Shown: in pieces, positions 1-10,352 of the stretch | Position numbering within the stretch: position 1 is the first letter of the stretch | How the letters are laid out: each line of letters begins with the position of its first letter | Made by a program: the position numbers and the translations under genes | NCBI RefSeq assembly: GCF_002104995.1 | Contig: NW_024468261.1 | Location: forward strand, 248,001 to 312,000 | Length of the DNA: 64,000 nucleotides | Direction: 5' to 3' | Source of the DNA: Linderina pennispora | Lineage: Eukaryota; Kickxellomycota; Kickxellomycetes; Kickxellales; Kickxellaceae | The notes under the pieces: model-generated | Seen by the model: the letters and a program-made list of their open reading frames with translations, nothing else | The model's database searches: none | Told to the model about the DNA's origin: nothing

Positions 1-1
1 C

Positions 2-1555
2 AGCCGCAGCCGCTACCTGCTGCGTCGCATGGCTGAAGCCATCGGCTACCCGTGGGTCGAGGTGATGAAGTGCGAGCGACGCGTAACGCGCCAGCTGTGT
101 CTGCATGAATATGCTACTGACGTGCGGGTGGCGACCAAGGACTCGTCCAAGAGCGTGCTAAAAGAGCATGCCTCCAAGGGCAAGAAGAAGCGTCTGATGA
201 TTATCGGTTTGGCCACAGTGGGCGGCGGGCTCGTGATCGGTCTCAGCGCCGGGCTCTTGGCGCCAGCCATTGGTGCAGGCATTGGTGCAACCCTAGGTGC
301 TATTGGCGTGGCTAACACCGGTGCGTTCTTTGGCAGCATTGGAGGCACTGCGCTGATCACTGGCGCAGCGACGCTGACGGGCAGTGGGCTGGCGGGGCGG
401 CAAATTACCAGGCGCACGCGGTTTGCCGAGCAGTTCGAGTTTATCCCATGCATTAGTGAGCAGCAGACGAACCTGATTCTGACTGTGCCTGGATGGCTGG
501 GCAAGGCCGATAATGGCGTGTTTTCGTTCTCGACGCTTGACCCGCTGAACGGCGACCACTGCAGTCTGCTGTGGGAGTCAGAGGCGCTGGGGCGGCTTGG
601 CAGCTCGCTGCGCATGATTGTCGGTGAAGTGTTTTCAATTACGTTGACCCAGACCCTGCAGCACACAGTTTTGCCGAGCCTGCTTGGACCACTGTCGATT
701 CCAATGTGGCTGGCCAAGCTCGGGTACGTGCTCGACAACCCGTGGTCCACCGGCTGCGACATGGCGGAAAAGGCAGGGCCAGTACTGGCTGATCTTTTGC
801 TGCAGCGCGTGCAGGGCCAGCGGCCGGTGACACTGGTTGGATACTCGATCGGCGCACGCCTGATATTTTATGCCCTGCTGGAGCTGGCACGCATGAACGC
901 CTTTGGGCTTGTAGAGGACGTGTACTTGTTTGGCGCGCCTGTAGTGGAGTCGTCCGAGGAGTGGCGGCGTGCAGCCAGCGTCATCGGCGGGCGGTTTGTC
1001 AATGCGCACAGCGGCAAGGACTGGATTCTCAGCTTCTTCTACCGCACCACCAGCCTTGGACGCAACTCCATCGCTGGCCTGCATCCGATCACCGGCGTCA
1101 ATGGGCTGGAGAACATGGACATCTCGGAGCTTGTGCCTGGCCACGCAGCGTACCGCGAGCTGATGCCGCGGCTGATGAGCAAGCAGGGGATCCGGGTTAC
1201 CAGCACCGAGCTGCACGACCCGAATGAGACGGTGTCTGGCGACTCGACGCACGACCGCGAGATGATCGAGGAGCTGGAGAAGGCGGCCGAGCTGCTAGAA
1301 GCCCACGATAAGAAGAAGAAGAAGTGGATCCAGAAGCTGACGTTCTGGGACTCGGGGTCGTCGAGCTCGACGAGGAGGGGGTCGGTCAGCAGCTCAGACT
1401 CGCCCCCTGCCAGTTCGTCAGGCGCGAATGGCGCAGCAGAGGTAGATGCTGCTGCGCGCGACCTGGCCGAGCTCGGGATACAGGTCAAGGAGGTCGAGGC
1501 GACCTTGCCGGCGCTGGTTGTTGGCAACAAGGAAGAGTCGAAGAATGTGGAGTAG
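2..1555 (+). CDS. DUF726 / TMCO4-like alpha-beta hydrolase-fold membrane protein (5' partial)
   Basis: The reading frame is already open at base 2 and upstream in-frame codons read like the conserved start of the family, so the first visible ATG at base 29 is probably internal and the N-terminus lies outside the window. Numbered from that Met, residues 57-125 form a long Gly/Ala-rich hydrophobic segment. The lipase-type nucleophile elbow GYSIG is at 271-275, followed by an acidic SGKDW region near 332 and a VPGH segment near 370 that could complete a Ser-Asp-His triad. The last 100 residues are Ser-rich, charged and probably disordered. DUF726 proteins (yeast Mil1, human TMCO4) are membrane-associated and of poorly known function. 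No break is seen. The family call is firm; enzymatic activity is inference. Confidence 0.85.
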   Translation, partial: SRSRYLLRRMAEAIGYPWVEVMKCERRVTRQLCLHEYATDVRVATKDSSKSVLKEHASKGKKKRLMIIGLATVGGGLVIGLSAGLLAPAIGAGIGATLGAIGVANTGAFFGSIGGTALITGAATLTGSGLAGRQITRRTRFAEQFEFIPCISEQQTNLILTVPGWLGKADNGVFSFSTLDPLNGDHCSLLWESEALGRLGSSLRMIVGEVFSITLTQTLQHTVLPSLLGPLSIPMWLAKLGYVLDNPWSTGCDMAEKAGPVLADLLLQRVQGQRPVTLVGYSIGARLIFYALLELARMNAFGLVEDVYLFGAPVVESSEEWRRAASVIGGRFVNAHSGKDWILSFFYRTTSLGRNSIAGLHPITGVNGLENMDISELVPGHAAYRELMPRLMSKQGIRVTSTELHDPNETVSGDSTHDREMIEELEKAAELLEAHDKKKKKWIQKLTFWDSGSSSSTRRGSVSSSDSPPASSSGANGAAEVDAAARDLAELGIQVKEVEATLPALVVGNKEESKNVE

Positions 1556-2481
1556 ACTCTTTGTATTATCATACTATATATGTAGCTTTTGCAGACTCCA
1601 TATCTTTACCTATATATAAGATTTTATAGTCCAAAAGTGTCCGACTGTCTGCTAGAACCTATATATCTCTTTTAAGCCTCAAAGCGAGCTTGGATGGCTT
1701 TCTCTGTAAACTCCTTTTTGATCCTGTGCGGGATCTGACCTCATCGGTGAAACCAGGGTGACAAGCTGGTATTGCAGTGGTCACAGGTCTCCACTATATA
1801 TCTCCATTGGTTCAGCGCAAGAGCTGCTCTCATTGTCGGTCGGCCTGATAACTTCCATAGAGTCATCATGGTGGTCATCACCAGCTGCGCAACACTCAGA
1901 ATATTTATTTATGAGCATCTATTGAATAAGGCCATATAGCTCTTCTAGCGGTCATGCAATATTTGTGGGTTTATTTTACAAATTAATTTGTCTTATGAAC
2001 ATGCGTAAGCAGTAGTATTTGGGCCACAATGGACCCAGCCTGTATAGACTGATTCAAGAGACTGTATCAGTGCTAAGGGCCCCAAGAACCATGCAAGCCA
2101 GATCATTCTTAATAAAAAAGTTCTTAATGCTATGCATCTGCAATAAAGCAAAACTGAACAGCATCATTTCTCTTCTTACTTGCCTATTGAGTTTCTCAAA
2201 TGAATATTACCCGCAGCACTACTGTCATAAAGACATCACTTGGTGGTATTGGCTTCCGTGATTCTATGTTGCCCCGCCTAGAGCAATTTGTACAGTGTCA
2301 ATATCATCAAAGAGCATACATACATGCTTGCACGATGGATATTACTCCATCAACTAGCTGACGGGGATGCCTTTGACCCAGCAACATTTGTGAAAAAGGG
2401 TTTTTTCGTTTTATTTATTTATTCATTTATCACAACCTGAAGGCGAAGACTGTCATATCTGCCGAGGATTTCGTTAACCGG
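1556..2481. other. AT-rich intergenic stretch, no gene seen
   Basis: This 926-base AT-rich interval separates the DUF726 stop codon from the Fanzor relic. It is rich in stop codons on both strands and I found no RNA gene, promoter pair or repeat unit that repeats elsewhere in the window. Its base composition resembles the relic and the accessory blocks near 30 and 52 kb rather than the neighbouring GC-rich genes, so part of it may be old transposon flank. Confidence 0.5.
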
Positions 2482-3420
2482 ATGGACAGGTCCGAACTGT
2501 TAACCGCAAATTTCAGTTATGTAATTAGATATCATATTTATGATTATCTATTACATAATAGCGATATTGAGCTACATGGCGTACGTGAAATGAATCAAGT
2601 AGCAACATACGTGGATACTGAGCTGATGACAGCATACAAGAACAACATTATGTTGCACTATGGCACTTGCCTACAGCGGATTCTGGCCAAATTGATTGAT
2701 ATTCGCAGCCGCAAAAACACACTGCACAGTACAATGGGCAATGTGTCCAAGGCTGAGTTCAATAACGCATGTCAAGTGTGTATTTATACACCTGCACAGA
2801 AGCTCCGCCAGGCAGTTGCCTCTAGGCACCCTGATCTCAGTGTGCTCACCCCACCGATGCTTGCAATCTACAACAAGCTGGCACCAGTGCTTAATGCCTA
2901 TGATGCTAAGTACAGATTCGCCAAAGACAGCCGATACTATGATGCCAAGGTAAATCCACTTAAGCATCTGCGTGCATACATTCGTCTATGCCAGCTTATT
3001 GAGAATGAGCAGCTTGGCAAGTCTCCCCCTCAATGCTTGCCTCTGCGGACATCATGGATCCCAGGCCATGTGCGCTTAGACAAGCAAATAATCAAGCAGG
3101 TGTTTATTTCGAAAACACGTGAGGAGGTTACCAAGATCAACGCAGCAAAGAGGGCAGCAGCAGAGGCAAGGAGAGCAGCAGAAAAGGGCGAAAAATTGGC
3201 CAAGAAGGCTGCATATGAAGCAGCGAAGATGCTATCGGATGAAACAGAGGCCACTGCAGCAGACATTCCGGCATGTTCCCAACCCGCGGCCCTACCAGAG
3301 ACCGAAGAACCCATGCTGACTAGCAGCCGAGCTCGCATCGCGAGCAGAGTATTTCTAGTAGTGGGAAACACATGTAAGGCAAAATGCGAAATTATTGAAA
3401 AGGGTAGCAAAAAAGTATAG
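2482..3420 (+). pseudogene. Fanzor (eukaryotic TnpB-like nuclease) relic 1, internally deleted
   Basis: The 312-codon ORF reads like the N-terminal half of fungal Fanzor proteins: a helical N-terminal domain, then the PLRTSWIPG segment near residue 192 that precedes the RuvC core, then a Lys/Ala-rich helix. At about 3265-3312 the DNA becomes nearly identical to the zinc-ribbon entry of relic 2 (minus strand near 33240-33310), but in another frame, where it would read FRHVPNPRPYQR. The catalytic RuvC segments that should lie between are missing, so this is a copy with a large internal deletion and a frame change. It can still encode a 312-residue protein with no nuclease core. It sits downstream of the DUF726 stop and of the CHS7 stop. 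Recognition rests on family memory plus the match between the two relics. Confidence 0.7.
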
Positions 3421-3593
3421 AGAAAAGACGGCAAAGGCGTGGGGTCTGAGATGAAAGAGGGGATCGTGAGGTCGTTGTGGAGAGAGGGAGGGGGTTAGAA
3501 GTACCGGGCAAAAGGGCGGGTAGGGCGATACGCGACGATAGACATGGGACGCAGCACACGACGGAAATGTACAAAAGAAAAAGTAGGCTCCGC

Positions 3594-4989
3594 TTAGAAC
3601 TTGTACATGCCCGCATAGTCCTCGCTGTCGTCCTCGGTAATGGCCGCCCAGAACCCGTAGATGCAGAACACGGCCGCCGAGTCCAGCAGCGTGGCAAAGA
3701 ATGCGCCATCGATTTTCTTGTTCGTGCCTGTGCAGATCTTGCGGCTCACAGCGAACATCAGGGCCTGAGCCAGTGCGAAGCACGCGACCGAAACAAGCAG
3801 CCACGCCAGCGGACCGCGCACAGCCAGGTACTTGACGACTACGACGATCTGCGACGCCAGGTAGATCACTATCGAGACCAGCGGGAACACCAGATAGACC
3901 GTGAACAGCGCCGGCGAGTAAAACGGGTCGCTGTCCTTTGGCTTCAGGCCGTCCGAGATGCCAAAAGCGGTGTCAGCGGCAATGTACCCGATGCCGACAA
4001 AGACAATGATTGTGGTTACGACAATCGACAGAATCGATGCAAACGAGCCGTCAGGCAGGATCTGGAAGCCCACGAGACCGACCAGAATCAGCGCCCAGAA
4101 AAACGATACCTCGAGCGCCGTGTTGGCAATACCCAGCCACTACCAGTAGTGCAGAAAGGTTACCAAAGACAATCAGTACAAAGCTTAAGCCACACAGGCG
4201 TGGATAATTGTGTATTAGAAAACCCACCGAGCCGTGTCCCTCCCCGGTTTCTGTGGCGACAGACGGTTCTTTTTTATATGGGCTGTGTGTAATGATACTT
4301 ACTTTGCTAACCCTGGTTGACTTGAACCACAGGTCGGATCCCACGAGGTTGGCCACAAGCAGGATGCAGAACAGCGACAGGAGTAGCGACATCTCTCGCC
4401 GGCCTATTGGATAGCGCAAGCTGCTTTAGTTTTCGTGTCAGGCAATTCCAGTGTGTCGGAGCAGAGCGAAGCGGGGCATGTTCCATCCTGCTGCGTCGCA
4501 GAACACGTACGCCTCCCACCACGATTTATGTATCGCTTGGAGGAAAGGGAGCATGGGAAGAAACCCGTGCATGGTGATCAGCGTACCACTCTCGAAGTAC
4601 GCTGCATGTGCATATGTGACCAACAACAACAACAAAAATACCAGGAAATCAGCAGCGTATACGTACCGACAGCAGCCAGCTTGCGATGGGCCTTGAAGCC
4701 CAGATAGACGGTAGCAAGAAAGGCGACAATTGAGATAGCAAAATCGGCTACAGATAATGCAAGATATTTTTAGCTAGGTATGCGCGTATGCACTACTTCT
4801 CAGGACGCCTAGCGTTTATGCTCACTTACGGATATTCAACATCTTGGTGCTTCCACCTATTATCGTTTCTTTCAAACTGCATATGTCCAAGTTGTCCAGA
4901 ACAAACTTCCTGTCGTCGCCTCGAATAAACACCCGGCAGACGGGCAGCGGCGAGCGCTCACACAGGCTTCTGAAATCGCCGTAACGCAT
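3594..4989 (-). CDS. CHS7: Chs7-type chitin synthase export chaperone, four exons
   Basis: I join four exons: 4830..4989, 4667..4747, 4303..4403 and 3594..4139, giving about 295 residues against 316 in yeast Chs7. Every junction is GT-AG and phases match (introns of 82, 263 and 163 bases; two donors are GTAAGT). The first exon carries the family signature of a Cys- and Leu/Pro-rich N-terminus (SLCERSPLPVCRVF). About seven hydrophobic segments follow, ending in a short cytoplasmic tail closing with Tyr-Lys-Phe. Chs7 sits in the endoplasmic reticulum and is needed for class IV chitin synthase to leave it. The ATG at 4989 was chosen because it opens exon 1 directly before this signature. No frame break is needed. 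Confidence in family is high; exact exon ends are predicted. Confidence 0.88.
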
Positions 4990-5644
4990 TTTAGAAATAA
5001 AAGGGGAGGCAATAAAGAAGGACTACGAAAATTCCGTGAAGGCAGGTGAAAACAAGACCGAATTTCGAGATAGTCCCCTTGCGAAGAAAAAGGGCTAAAG
5101 TGAGAAATGCAAGAAAGAAAAACAGAAAATAAGAAGAGCGTAAAAAGAGGGGCAACGAGAGAGAGGGAAGGTGAAGAAAAAAATAATCGGCGGGAGCGAA
5201 AACCGGTTTTGTCCCTCACCACTTTTTTCAGTACTATTCCGTGAGGTTTTCGAATTGTCAATCCCATCCCCAAGGCCATTGCACGATGTACGCACACAAG
5301 TCTTAGGCTCCTGGGCACGGCTGTCCCGCAGCCTGGGTGCCCGCGCACTAGGCGCCTTCCCAAGCCTGGCTGTTGGGGGAGTGTGGTCACTGTGAAAGGG
5401 AGAAGGTTGTCAGGAGCGAGTCTATTTTTGCTCCCCCTCACATAACCGCGCATGCGCGAATGGGTGTCACAGGTATTTTTAGCCATGTCTGTCTGGATCC
5501 TGGGCAATGTGATGCGAATCGCTCGCATCGCAAAGGGATGGGCTGTGCCCGCAGGGCGACGCTATGGGGGTGCGATGCATCTCGGTGTATCCACGTTACT
5601 ACTGTCCCTGCCGCGAGGGATAGCATGGTGATACCGAACCGACG
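4990..5644. other. CHS7 upstream region, no gene seen
   Basis: This interval holds the presumed CHS7 promoter, purine-rich on the plus strand between about 5010 and 5190. A perfect 7-base inverted repeat (GATGCGA, 5-base loop, TCGCATC) occurs near 5510-5530. ORFs here look random on both strands and no RNA gene was recognised. Confidence 0.4.
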
Positions 5645-5920
5645 CTACTGATGAAGCTCAAAGCTTTTGCCAAGCACCGCTTGCAGATCGTTATATTTCG
5701 CTATCACAACAACATACGCCGCATTCTCCCTGTCTCCACATGTCAGCTTTGTTGTGCGCCTCTGAGAAGATGCATAATGACTGGCCAAGTATGGCGCTAT
5801 TTCGAAAGCGAGCTCAAGCATTTTTCCTGCTGTTGCCCACGCTGGTTCAGAGCCGATATTGGTGCATTTCATATCGTCAGATTCACTGACTGGTCCGAAT
5901 TGGGGAGCTGCACTGATCAT
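5645..5920 (-). CDS. Possible small hypothetical ORF downstream of TRP5
   Basis: An ATG at 5920 opens a 91-codon frame on the same strand as TRP5, beginning 66 bases past the TRP5 stop. The peptide has mixed, protein-like composition with a hydrophobic AYVVVIAKY segment and a helical KMLELAFEIAPYL segment, but I recognise no family. The frame also runs upstream, overlapping the end of TRP5 in another frame, which weakens the case. It could be a C-terminal fragment of a decayed gene or chance. Confidence 0.2.
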   Translation of the reverse strand: MISAAPQFGPVSESDDMKCTNIGSEPAWATAGKMLELAFEIAPYLASHYASSQRRTTKLTCGDRENAAYVVVIAKYNDLQAVLGKSFELHQ

Positions 5921-5985
5921 TCGGTCCACAATTAGCAAAGCAGAGGTTTTATATTCAGTGAGCAATACGTGGGCCTTTTTCCCGT

Positions 5986-8091
5986 TTACTTGCTGCGCCT
6001 GAACTTGGTCGGGTCCTCCTCGAAGCGCAGGTCCCAGCCGATCTGGGGACCAAACTTTGGCAGCACCTCGGCCACAGTGTTGACGTCCTTGTCGCCACGG
6101 CCGCTGATGCAAATGACCAGCTGCTGGTCGGGGTCCATGGTCTTGGCGGTCTGCATGGCCTGGTACACGGCGTGCGAGGACTCGAGAGCCGGGATAATAC
6201 CCTCGTACTGTGCCAGCGTGCGGAAGCCCTCGAGCGCCTGCACATCAGTCACAGCATTGTACTCGCCGCGGCCAGTGGCCTTGAGCCAGGCGTGCTCGGG
6301 ACCGACGCCCGGGTAGTCGAGCCCAGCCGAGACCGAGTGGGTCTCCATGATCTGGCCCTTCTTGTCCTGCAGCAGGTAGGTCTTGGCACCATGGAACACG
6401 CCGAGAGTACCGGCCGAGATGGTCGCCGAGTGCTTGTCGGTGTCGACGCCGTCGCCAGCAGCCTCGGCGCCAATCAGCCTGACTTCCTTGTCCTCGATGA
6501 ACGGGTGGAACATGCCGATGGCGTTGGAGCCGCCGCCGACACATGCAACCACAGCGTCAGGCAGACGGCCCGTCAGCTTCTTCATCTGCTCCTTGGTCTC
6601 GTCGCCAATAACGCGCTGGAAGTCGCGCACCATGGTCGGGAACGGGTGCGGGCCGATGGCCGAGCCCACGAGGTAGTGGGTGGTCTGCACGTTAGTGACC
6701 CAGTCGCGCATCGCGTCGTTGACTGCATCCTTGAGCGTGCACGAGCCGGTTGTAGCCGGGATCACCTGGGCGCCCAGCAGGCGGATACGGAACACGTTGA
6801 GCGCCTGGCGCCGCATGTCCTCGGCGCCCATGTAGATGATGCATTGGAGGCCGAGCTTGGCGCAGATGGTGGCCGTGGCCACACCATGCTGGCCGGCTCC
6901 GGTCTCTGCGATGATGCGCGTCTTGCCCAGGCGCTTCGCGACCAGGGCCTGGCCGATGGCGTTGTTGAGCTTGTGCGAGCCCGTGTGGCACAGGTCCTCA
7001 CGCTTGAGGTACACCTTGGGGCCCTTCCACGCCGCGGTCAGACGGTCGGCAAAATGCAGCGGGCTGGGCCGGCCCATGTACGGGTAGAAGCTCCGGAACT
7101 CGTCCCAGAACGCCGGGTCCTCGCGGCACTTGACATATGCAGCCTCCAGCTCCTCGACACAGTCATACAGTGCCTCGGGCACGTACTGGCCGCCAAACTC
7201 GCCGAAGCGATCGGGCAGCAGCGTGTGCAGCTTGGCATCCTCCTTTGTCGTGTTGTCGTGCAGCTCGGGCAGCGGGTTGTCGCGCTTGGCGTTGCCGGCA
7301 GCACGGCCCGACACCTCCTCGGCGTACTTGCGAGCAGTCTCGGCGGCCTTGCCCTTCTCGGCATCGCGCAGCACCGTGATGAACTTGCTGCCGATGACGA
7401 CTCCGTCGGCCATGGCACCGACGTCCTTGAAGTGCTGCGGCTGGCTGACGCCAAAGCCGACGGCCAGCGGCAGGTCAGTATACTTTTGCACGCGAGCCAG
7501 CAGCTCGCCCAGGTGCGTGTCGAGGTTGGCGCGGGCGCCGGTGACGCCCATGCGCGACACCACGTAGACGAACGAGTCGGCAACCTGCACAAGGCGGTTG
7601 ATGCGGGCCTCGGACGTCGACGGCGTGATCAGCGGCACGTAGCTGAGCCCGGCGGCTGAGCACAGCGCGCGGAACGACTGGGCCTCCTCGGGCGGCAGGT
7701 CCACCACAATGTACCCGTCGACGCCGGCGTCAGCACACTTATCCACCAGCGCCCTCTCGCCGTACTGCATGATCGGGTTGTAGTATCCCATGAACATGAC
7801 CGGGATCGAGAGTCCGCGCGAGCGCGCTGTCGCCACCAGGTCCAGGCACACGTCGATGTCCGTGTTATGCTCCAGCGCAACAATATGCGCCTCCTGGATC
7901 GTCGGCCCGTCGGCCAGCGGGTCGGTGAACGGAATTCCCAGCTCGATGCAGTCGACGCCGCCCTTCTCGAGCTCGAGGAGGATGTCGACCGTCTCGGCTG
8001 GCGAGGGGAAGCCGGCGGTCACGTACGCGACAAACGTGGGGCGCTCTTCCTGAGCTGCCGTCTTGAAGGCATTCGAAATGCGTTGCGCCAT
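5986..8091 (-). CDS. TRP5: Tryptophan synthase, fused alpha and beta chains
   Basis: A single 701-codon frame encodes the bifunctional fungal enzyme that makes tryptophan from indole-3-glycerol phosphate and serine in the cytosol. The alpha domain covers residues 1 to about 265, with the catalytic Glu50 in CIELGIPF and Asp61 in PLADGPT. A charged linker of about 25 residues leads to the beta domain from about 290 to the end. The PLP lysine is K374 in [10 protein letters not shown], and the phosphate-binding GGGSNA loop lies near 515. Length matches yeast Trp5 (707). Intronless and unbroken. The ATG at 8091 directly precedes the conserved alpha N-terminus. A TGAGTCA element about 155 bases upstream suggests general amino-acid control. 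Long ORFs on the opposite strand are GC-rich shadows. Confidence 0.97.
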   Translation of the reverse strand: MAQRISNAFKTAAQEERPTFVAYVTAGFPSPAETVDILLELEKGGVDCIELGIPFTDPLADGPTIQEAHIVALEHNTDIDVCLDLVATARSRGLSIPVMFMGYYNPIMQYGERALVDKCADAGVDGYIVVDLPPEEAQSFRALCSAAGLSYVPLITPSTSEARINRLVQVADSFVYVVSRMGVTGARANLDTHLGELLARVQKYTDLPLAVGFGVSQPQHFKDVGAMADGVVIGSKFITVLRDAEKGKAAETARKYAEEVSGRAAGNAKRDNPLPELHDNTTKEDAKLHTLLPDRFGEFGGQYVPEALYDCVEELEAAYVKCREDPAFWDEFRSFYPYMGRPSPLHFADRLTAAWKGPKVYLKREDLCHTGSHKLNNAIGQALVAKRLGKTRIIAETGAGQHGVATATICAKLGLQCIIYMGAEDMRRQALNVFRIRLLGAQVIPATTGSCTLKDAVNDAMRDWVTNVQTTHYLVGSAIGPHPFPTMVRDFQRVIGDETKEQMKKLTGRLPDAVVACVGGGSNAIGMFHPFIEDKEVRLIGAEAAGDGVDTDKHSATISAGTLGVFHGAKTYLLQDKKGQIMETHSVSAGLDYPGVGPEHAWLKATGRGEYNAVTDVQALEGFRTLAQYEGIIPALESSHAVYQAMQTAKTMDPDQQLVICISGRGDKDVNTVAEVLPKFGPQIGWDLRFEEDPTKFRRSK

Positions 8092-8245
8092 TACTTAAGG
8101 GTCTCTTGTTAAAGGCAGGTGGTTGGCGTTTGCTTAATAAAGAGAGATTGAGATGAGAAGAAGAGTTGTGGTGCTGCTGCTCCGAAACGGAGAGGCTCGA
8201 TCCGCCTTTTATCCACTGAACACGAGGCCAGCCCGAAATCGCTTC

Positions 8246-8252
8246 TGAGTCA
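8246..8252. promoter_or_regulatory. Gcn4/CPC1-type TGAGTCA site upstream of TRP5
   Basis: The palindromic-type heptamer TGAGTCA, the Gcn4/Cpc1 bZIP consensus, lies 155 bases before the TRP5 start and 136 bases past the end of the next gene. Amino-acid biosynthesis genes in fungi are commonly controlled through such sites. The match is seen directly; control of this gene by it is inference. Confidence 0.5.
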
Positions 8253-8387
8253 CAATTTTTTATTATTCAAACCAGGCGATTTGCCCGTGTGAATCACAAA
8301 ATTGCTCCAGTGGCTCAGGACAGCCAGTGTGCTGCCTGCGTACATACTGCAGGGAATTGTGCTGCTGATGTAGTGTCTGTGGTTTGT

Positions 8388-9074
8388 CTACAGGGAGGCG
8401 TGGATTTCCTCCAGCCGCTTGGTGATATACGCAAAGTCGTCGAACGGCTCGCGCTTGACGCCGTTCTTCTCGCACCAGTTGTCCAGATCCAGGCCGCGTT
8501 TGGCAAACAGGTAATCCGCCTCTTTGGCGCTCGCAACGTCAGAGATCCCGTCGCCGATAAACACGACCTTGGGCGCAACATCGTATCTGTCCACTACCCG
8601 CTTGATGCTGGCCGCCTTGTCGTGGCCCATCTCACTGTCGTCAACAAAGGCGACGCGCCAGTTGGTGCCATCGACCTCAAGCTTGTTGACAAACACCTCA
8701 AGATAGCTGCATTGGTCCTCGGTGAGACCGCGCTTAAAATGAAGGTCAATGAGCTTGTCCAATCCTGCACTGACCACGCCAAGCGGGATGCTGTGGGCAA
8801 TGCACCATTCAATGGCACCAGCAAAATGGGGGTCGATTCTGCTATCTCTGAGCAGTTCCGCAGCCGCCTCCCAAGTGAGCTTTGCTTGCGACCACTGCTG
8901 GTGCTGCAACTCGAGGAACGAAATCTTGCCGGACATGTAGGCATCGTCAATGGCCTTGCGCTGCTGCTCACCAATGCACGCGTCGATGATGATGTTCGCC
9001 GTATCGTCAATGGAGATGGTGCCATCAAAGTCGGACATGACGACCAGCTTTGGCGAGGGATTCGACACAGTCAT
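8388..9074 (-). CDS. HAD-superfamily phosphatase, tandem copy 1
   Basis: A 228-residue protein of HAD subfamily IB, similar to bacterial MtnX and the yeast YNL010W group. Motif I is MSDFDGT near residue 13, with the nucleophile and general acid as the two Asp. Motif II Ser lies in VVSAGLDKL near 105, and motif III/IV is in VVFIGDGISDVASAKEADYLF near 170-190. This group hydrolyses small phosphoesters; the substrate cannot be read from sequence. I chose the ATG at 9074 because it matches the start of the neighbour copy; a longer frame to 9224 exists but the extension looks untranslated. It is a tandem duplicate of the gene at 9378-10067, with the last 170 bases almost identical (see findings). 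Confidence 0.85.
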   Translation of the reverse strand: MTVSNPSPKLVVMSDFDGTISIDDTANIIIDACIGEQQRKAIDDAYMSGKISFLELQHQQWSQAKLTWEAAAELLRDSRIDPHFAGAIEWCIAHSIPLGVVSAGLDKLIDLHFKRGLTEDQCSYLEVFVNKLEVDGTNWRVAFVDDSEMGHDKAASIKRVVDRYDVAPKVVFIGDGISDVASAKEADYLFAKRGLDLDNWCEKNGVKREPFDDFAYITKRLEEIHASL

Positions 9075-9377
9075 GGTTGAAGTGAGCAGCAAAGAGTGTA
9101 AATATATCGGTGTAGAGATCTGAAGAAAAAGAAAAGGCCCGTCTGGTGAAGGATCCACCAGCGGAACTTGCTGCTGCATGCTGGAAGACAAATTCTGCAC
9201 GAGGGGTGCTACATTGGCTGGCACAGGGACGCGGCGGACTAAGCGGGGCTCCAGCTCGCCTGATCTTCACAAGACGTCCCATGGTAGAATCACACGTGTC
9301 TGACTGCAATCTAGGTGAAGCAGAGAGGCTAGAGCGTCAATAGTGTATCTTTGCAGCAAATGTCTACTAGTTTGCAT

Positions 9378-10067
9378 CTACAGGACAGCGCTAATCTCCT
9401 CCAGCCGCTTGGTGATATACGCAAAGTCGTCGAACGGGTCACGCTTGACGCCGTTCTTCTCGCACCAGTTGTCCAGATCCAGGCCGCGTTTGGCAAACAG
9501 GTAATCTGCCTCTTTGGCGCTCGCAACGTCAGAGATCCCGTCGCCGATAAACACGACCTTGGGCGCAACTTCATAGCGGTCTGCCACCTTCTTGATGCTG
9601 GCCGCCTTGTCGTGGCCGAGTTCGCTGTCATCAGCAAATCTGATGCTCCACTTGTCGCCGACAACAATGAGCTTGTTGGAGAAGATCTCCATGTACTCGA
9701 GCTGCTCTTTGGTCAGACTGTGCTCAAAGTGCAAATCGATGAGCTTGTCGAGTCCGGCACTGACAATGCCTAGCGGGATCTTGTGAGCGATGCACCAGTC
9801 GACGACGCCAGCAAAGTGCGGATCAATTGTGCTGTCCTTTAGAAGCTCAACTGCTGTCTCCCAGGTCAGATTCACCCCAGACCACTCCTGTATCTGCAGC
9901 TCACGGAACGAGATCTTGCCTTCCATGTATTCGTTGTCAATGGCCTCGCGCCGCTCCTTGCCCATGGACGCGTCGGTCAGGATGTTGCCTGTGTCGTCAA
10001 GCGAAATGGTCCCGTCAAAGTCAGACATGACGATGAACTTGGGCGAGGTCGAGTCGGTGGCAGCCAT
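9378..10067 (-). CDS. HAD-superfamily phosphatase, tandem copy 2
   Basis: A 229-residue paralogue of the preceding gene, same strand and same motif order: MSDFDGT near residue 14, SAGLDKL near 107, GDGISDVASAKEADY near 175. All four HAD motifs are complete in both copies, so both should be active. The ATG at 10067 is the first Met that gives a compact N-terminus before the nucleophile; an upstream in-frame ATG at 10103 adds only 12 residues of poor quality. The 303 bases between the copies have no gene and presumably hold the copy 1 promoter. It is transcribed away from the BI-1 gene at 10353. Confidence 0.85.
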   Translation of the reverse strand: MAATDSTSPKFIVMSDFDGTISLDDTGNILTDASMGKERREAIDNEYMEGKISFRELQIQEWSGVNLTWETAVELLKDSTIDPHFAGVVDWCIAHKIPLGIVSAGLDKLIDLHFEHSLTKEQLEYMEIFSNKLIVVGDKWSIRFADDSELGHDKAASIKKVADRYEVAPKVVFIGDGISDVASAKEADYLFAKRGLDLDNWCEKNGVKRDPFDDFAYITKRLEEISAVL

Positions 10068-10352
10068 GGCTTTCGGGTTGTATTTGTGTCGTTGGGAATG
10101 CACTGGCGCGGAGAGAAGGGCTGCGAGTCGGGCTAGACCACAGCTTGGAGCTCTCCTTATGAGCCTGCGAGCCGGTCAGGTGATGCGGCCTGTGGTGAGC
10201 TGAGGCCGCAAAGGAGCCAGGTTTTCTTTTGCACTGATTTCTTGGCGCTGGGGAATGCAGTCATCACCGCAAACCTCCTTTCACCTTTCTTTCTGTTTCT
10301 AGCCACTCTTTTCTGTATTTTTCTACTATCTCTTTTTGCACACGCTATTCAA

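Noticed and set aside
3477-4292. 271-codon plus-strand ORF over CHS7
   Set aside because: Overlaps the real minus-strand exons and introns; Arg/Gln/Asp-rich shadow.
6172-7659. 495-codon ORF opposite TRP5
   Set aside because: GC-rich third positions of TRP5 leave the antisense frame open; the peptide has shadow-type composition and no domain.
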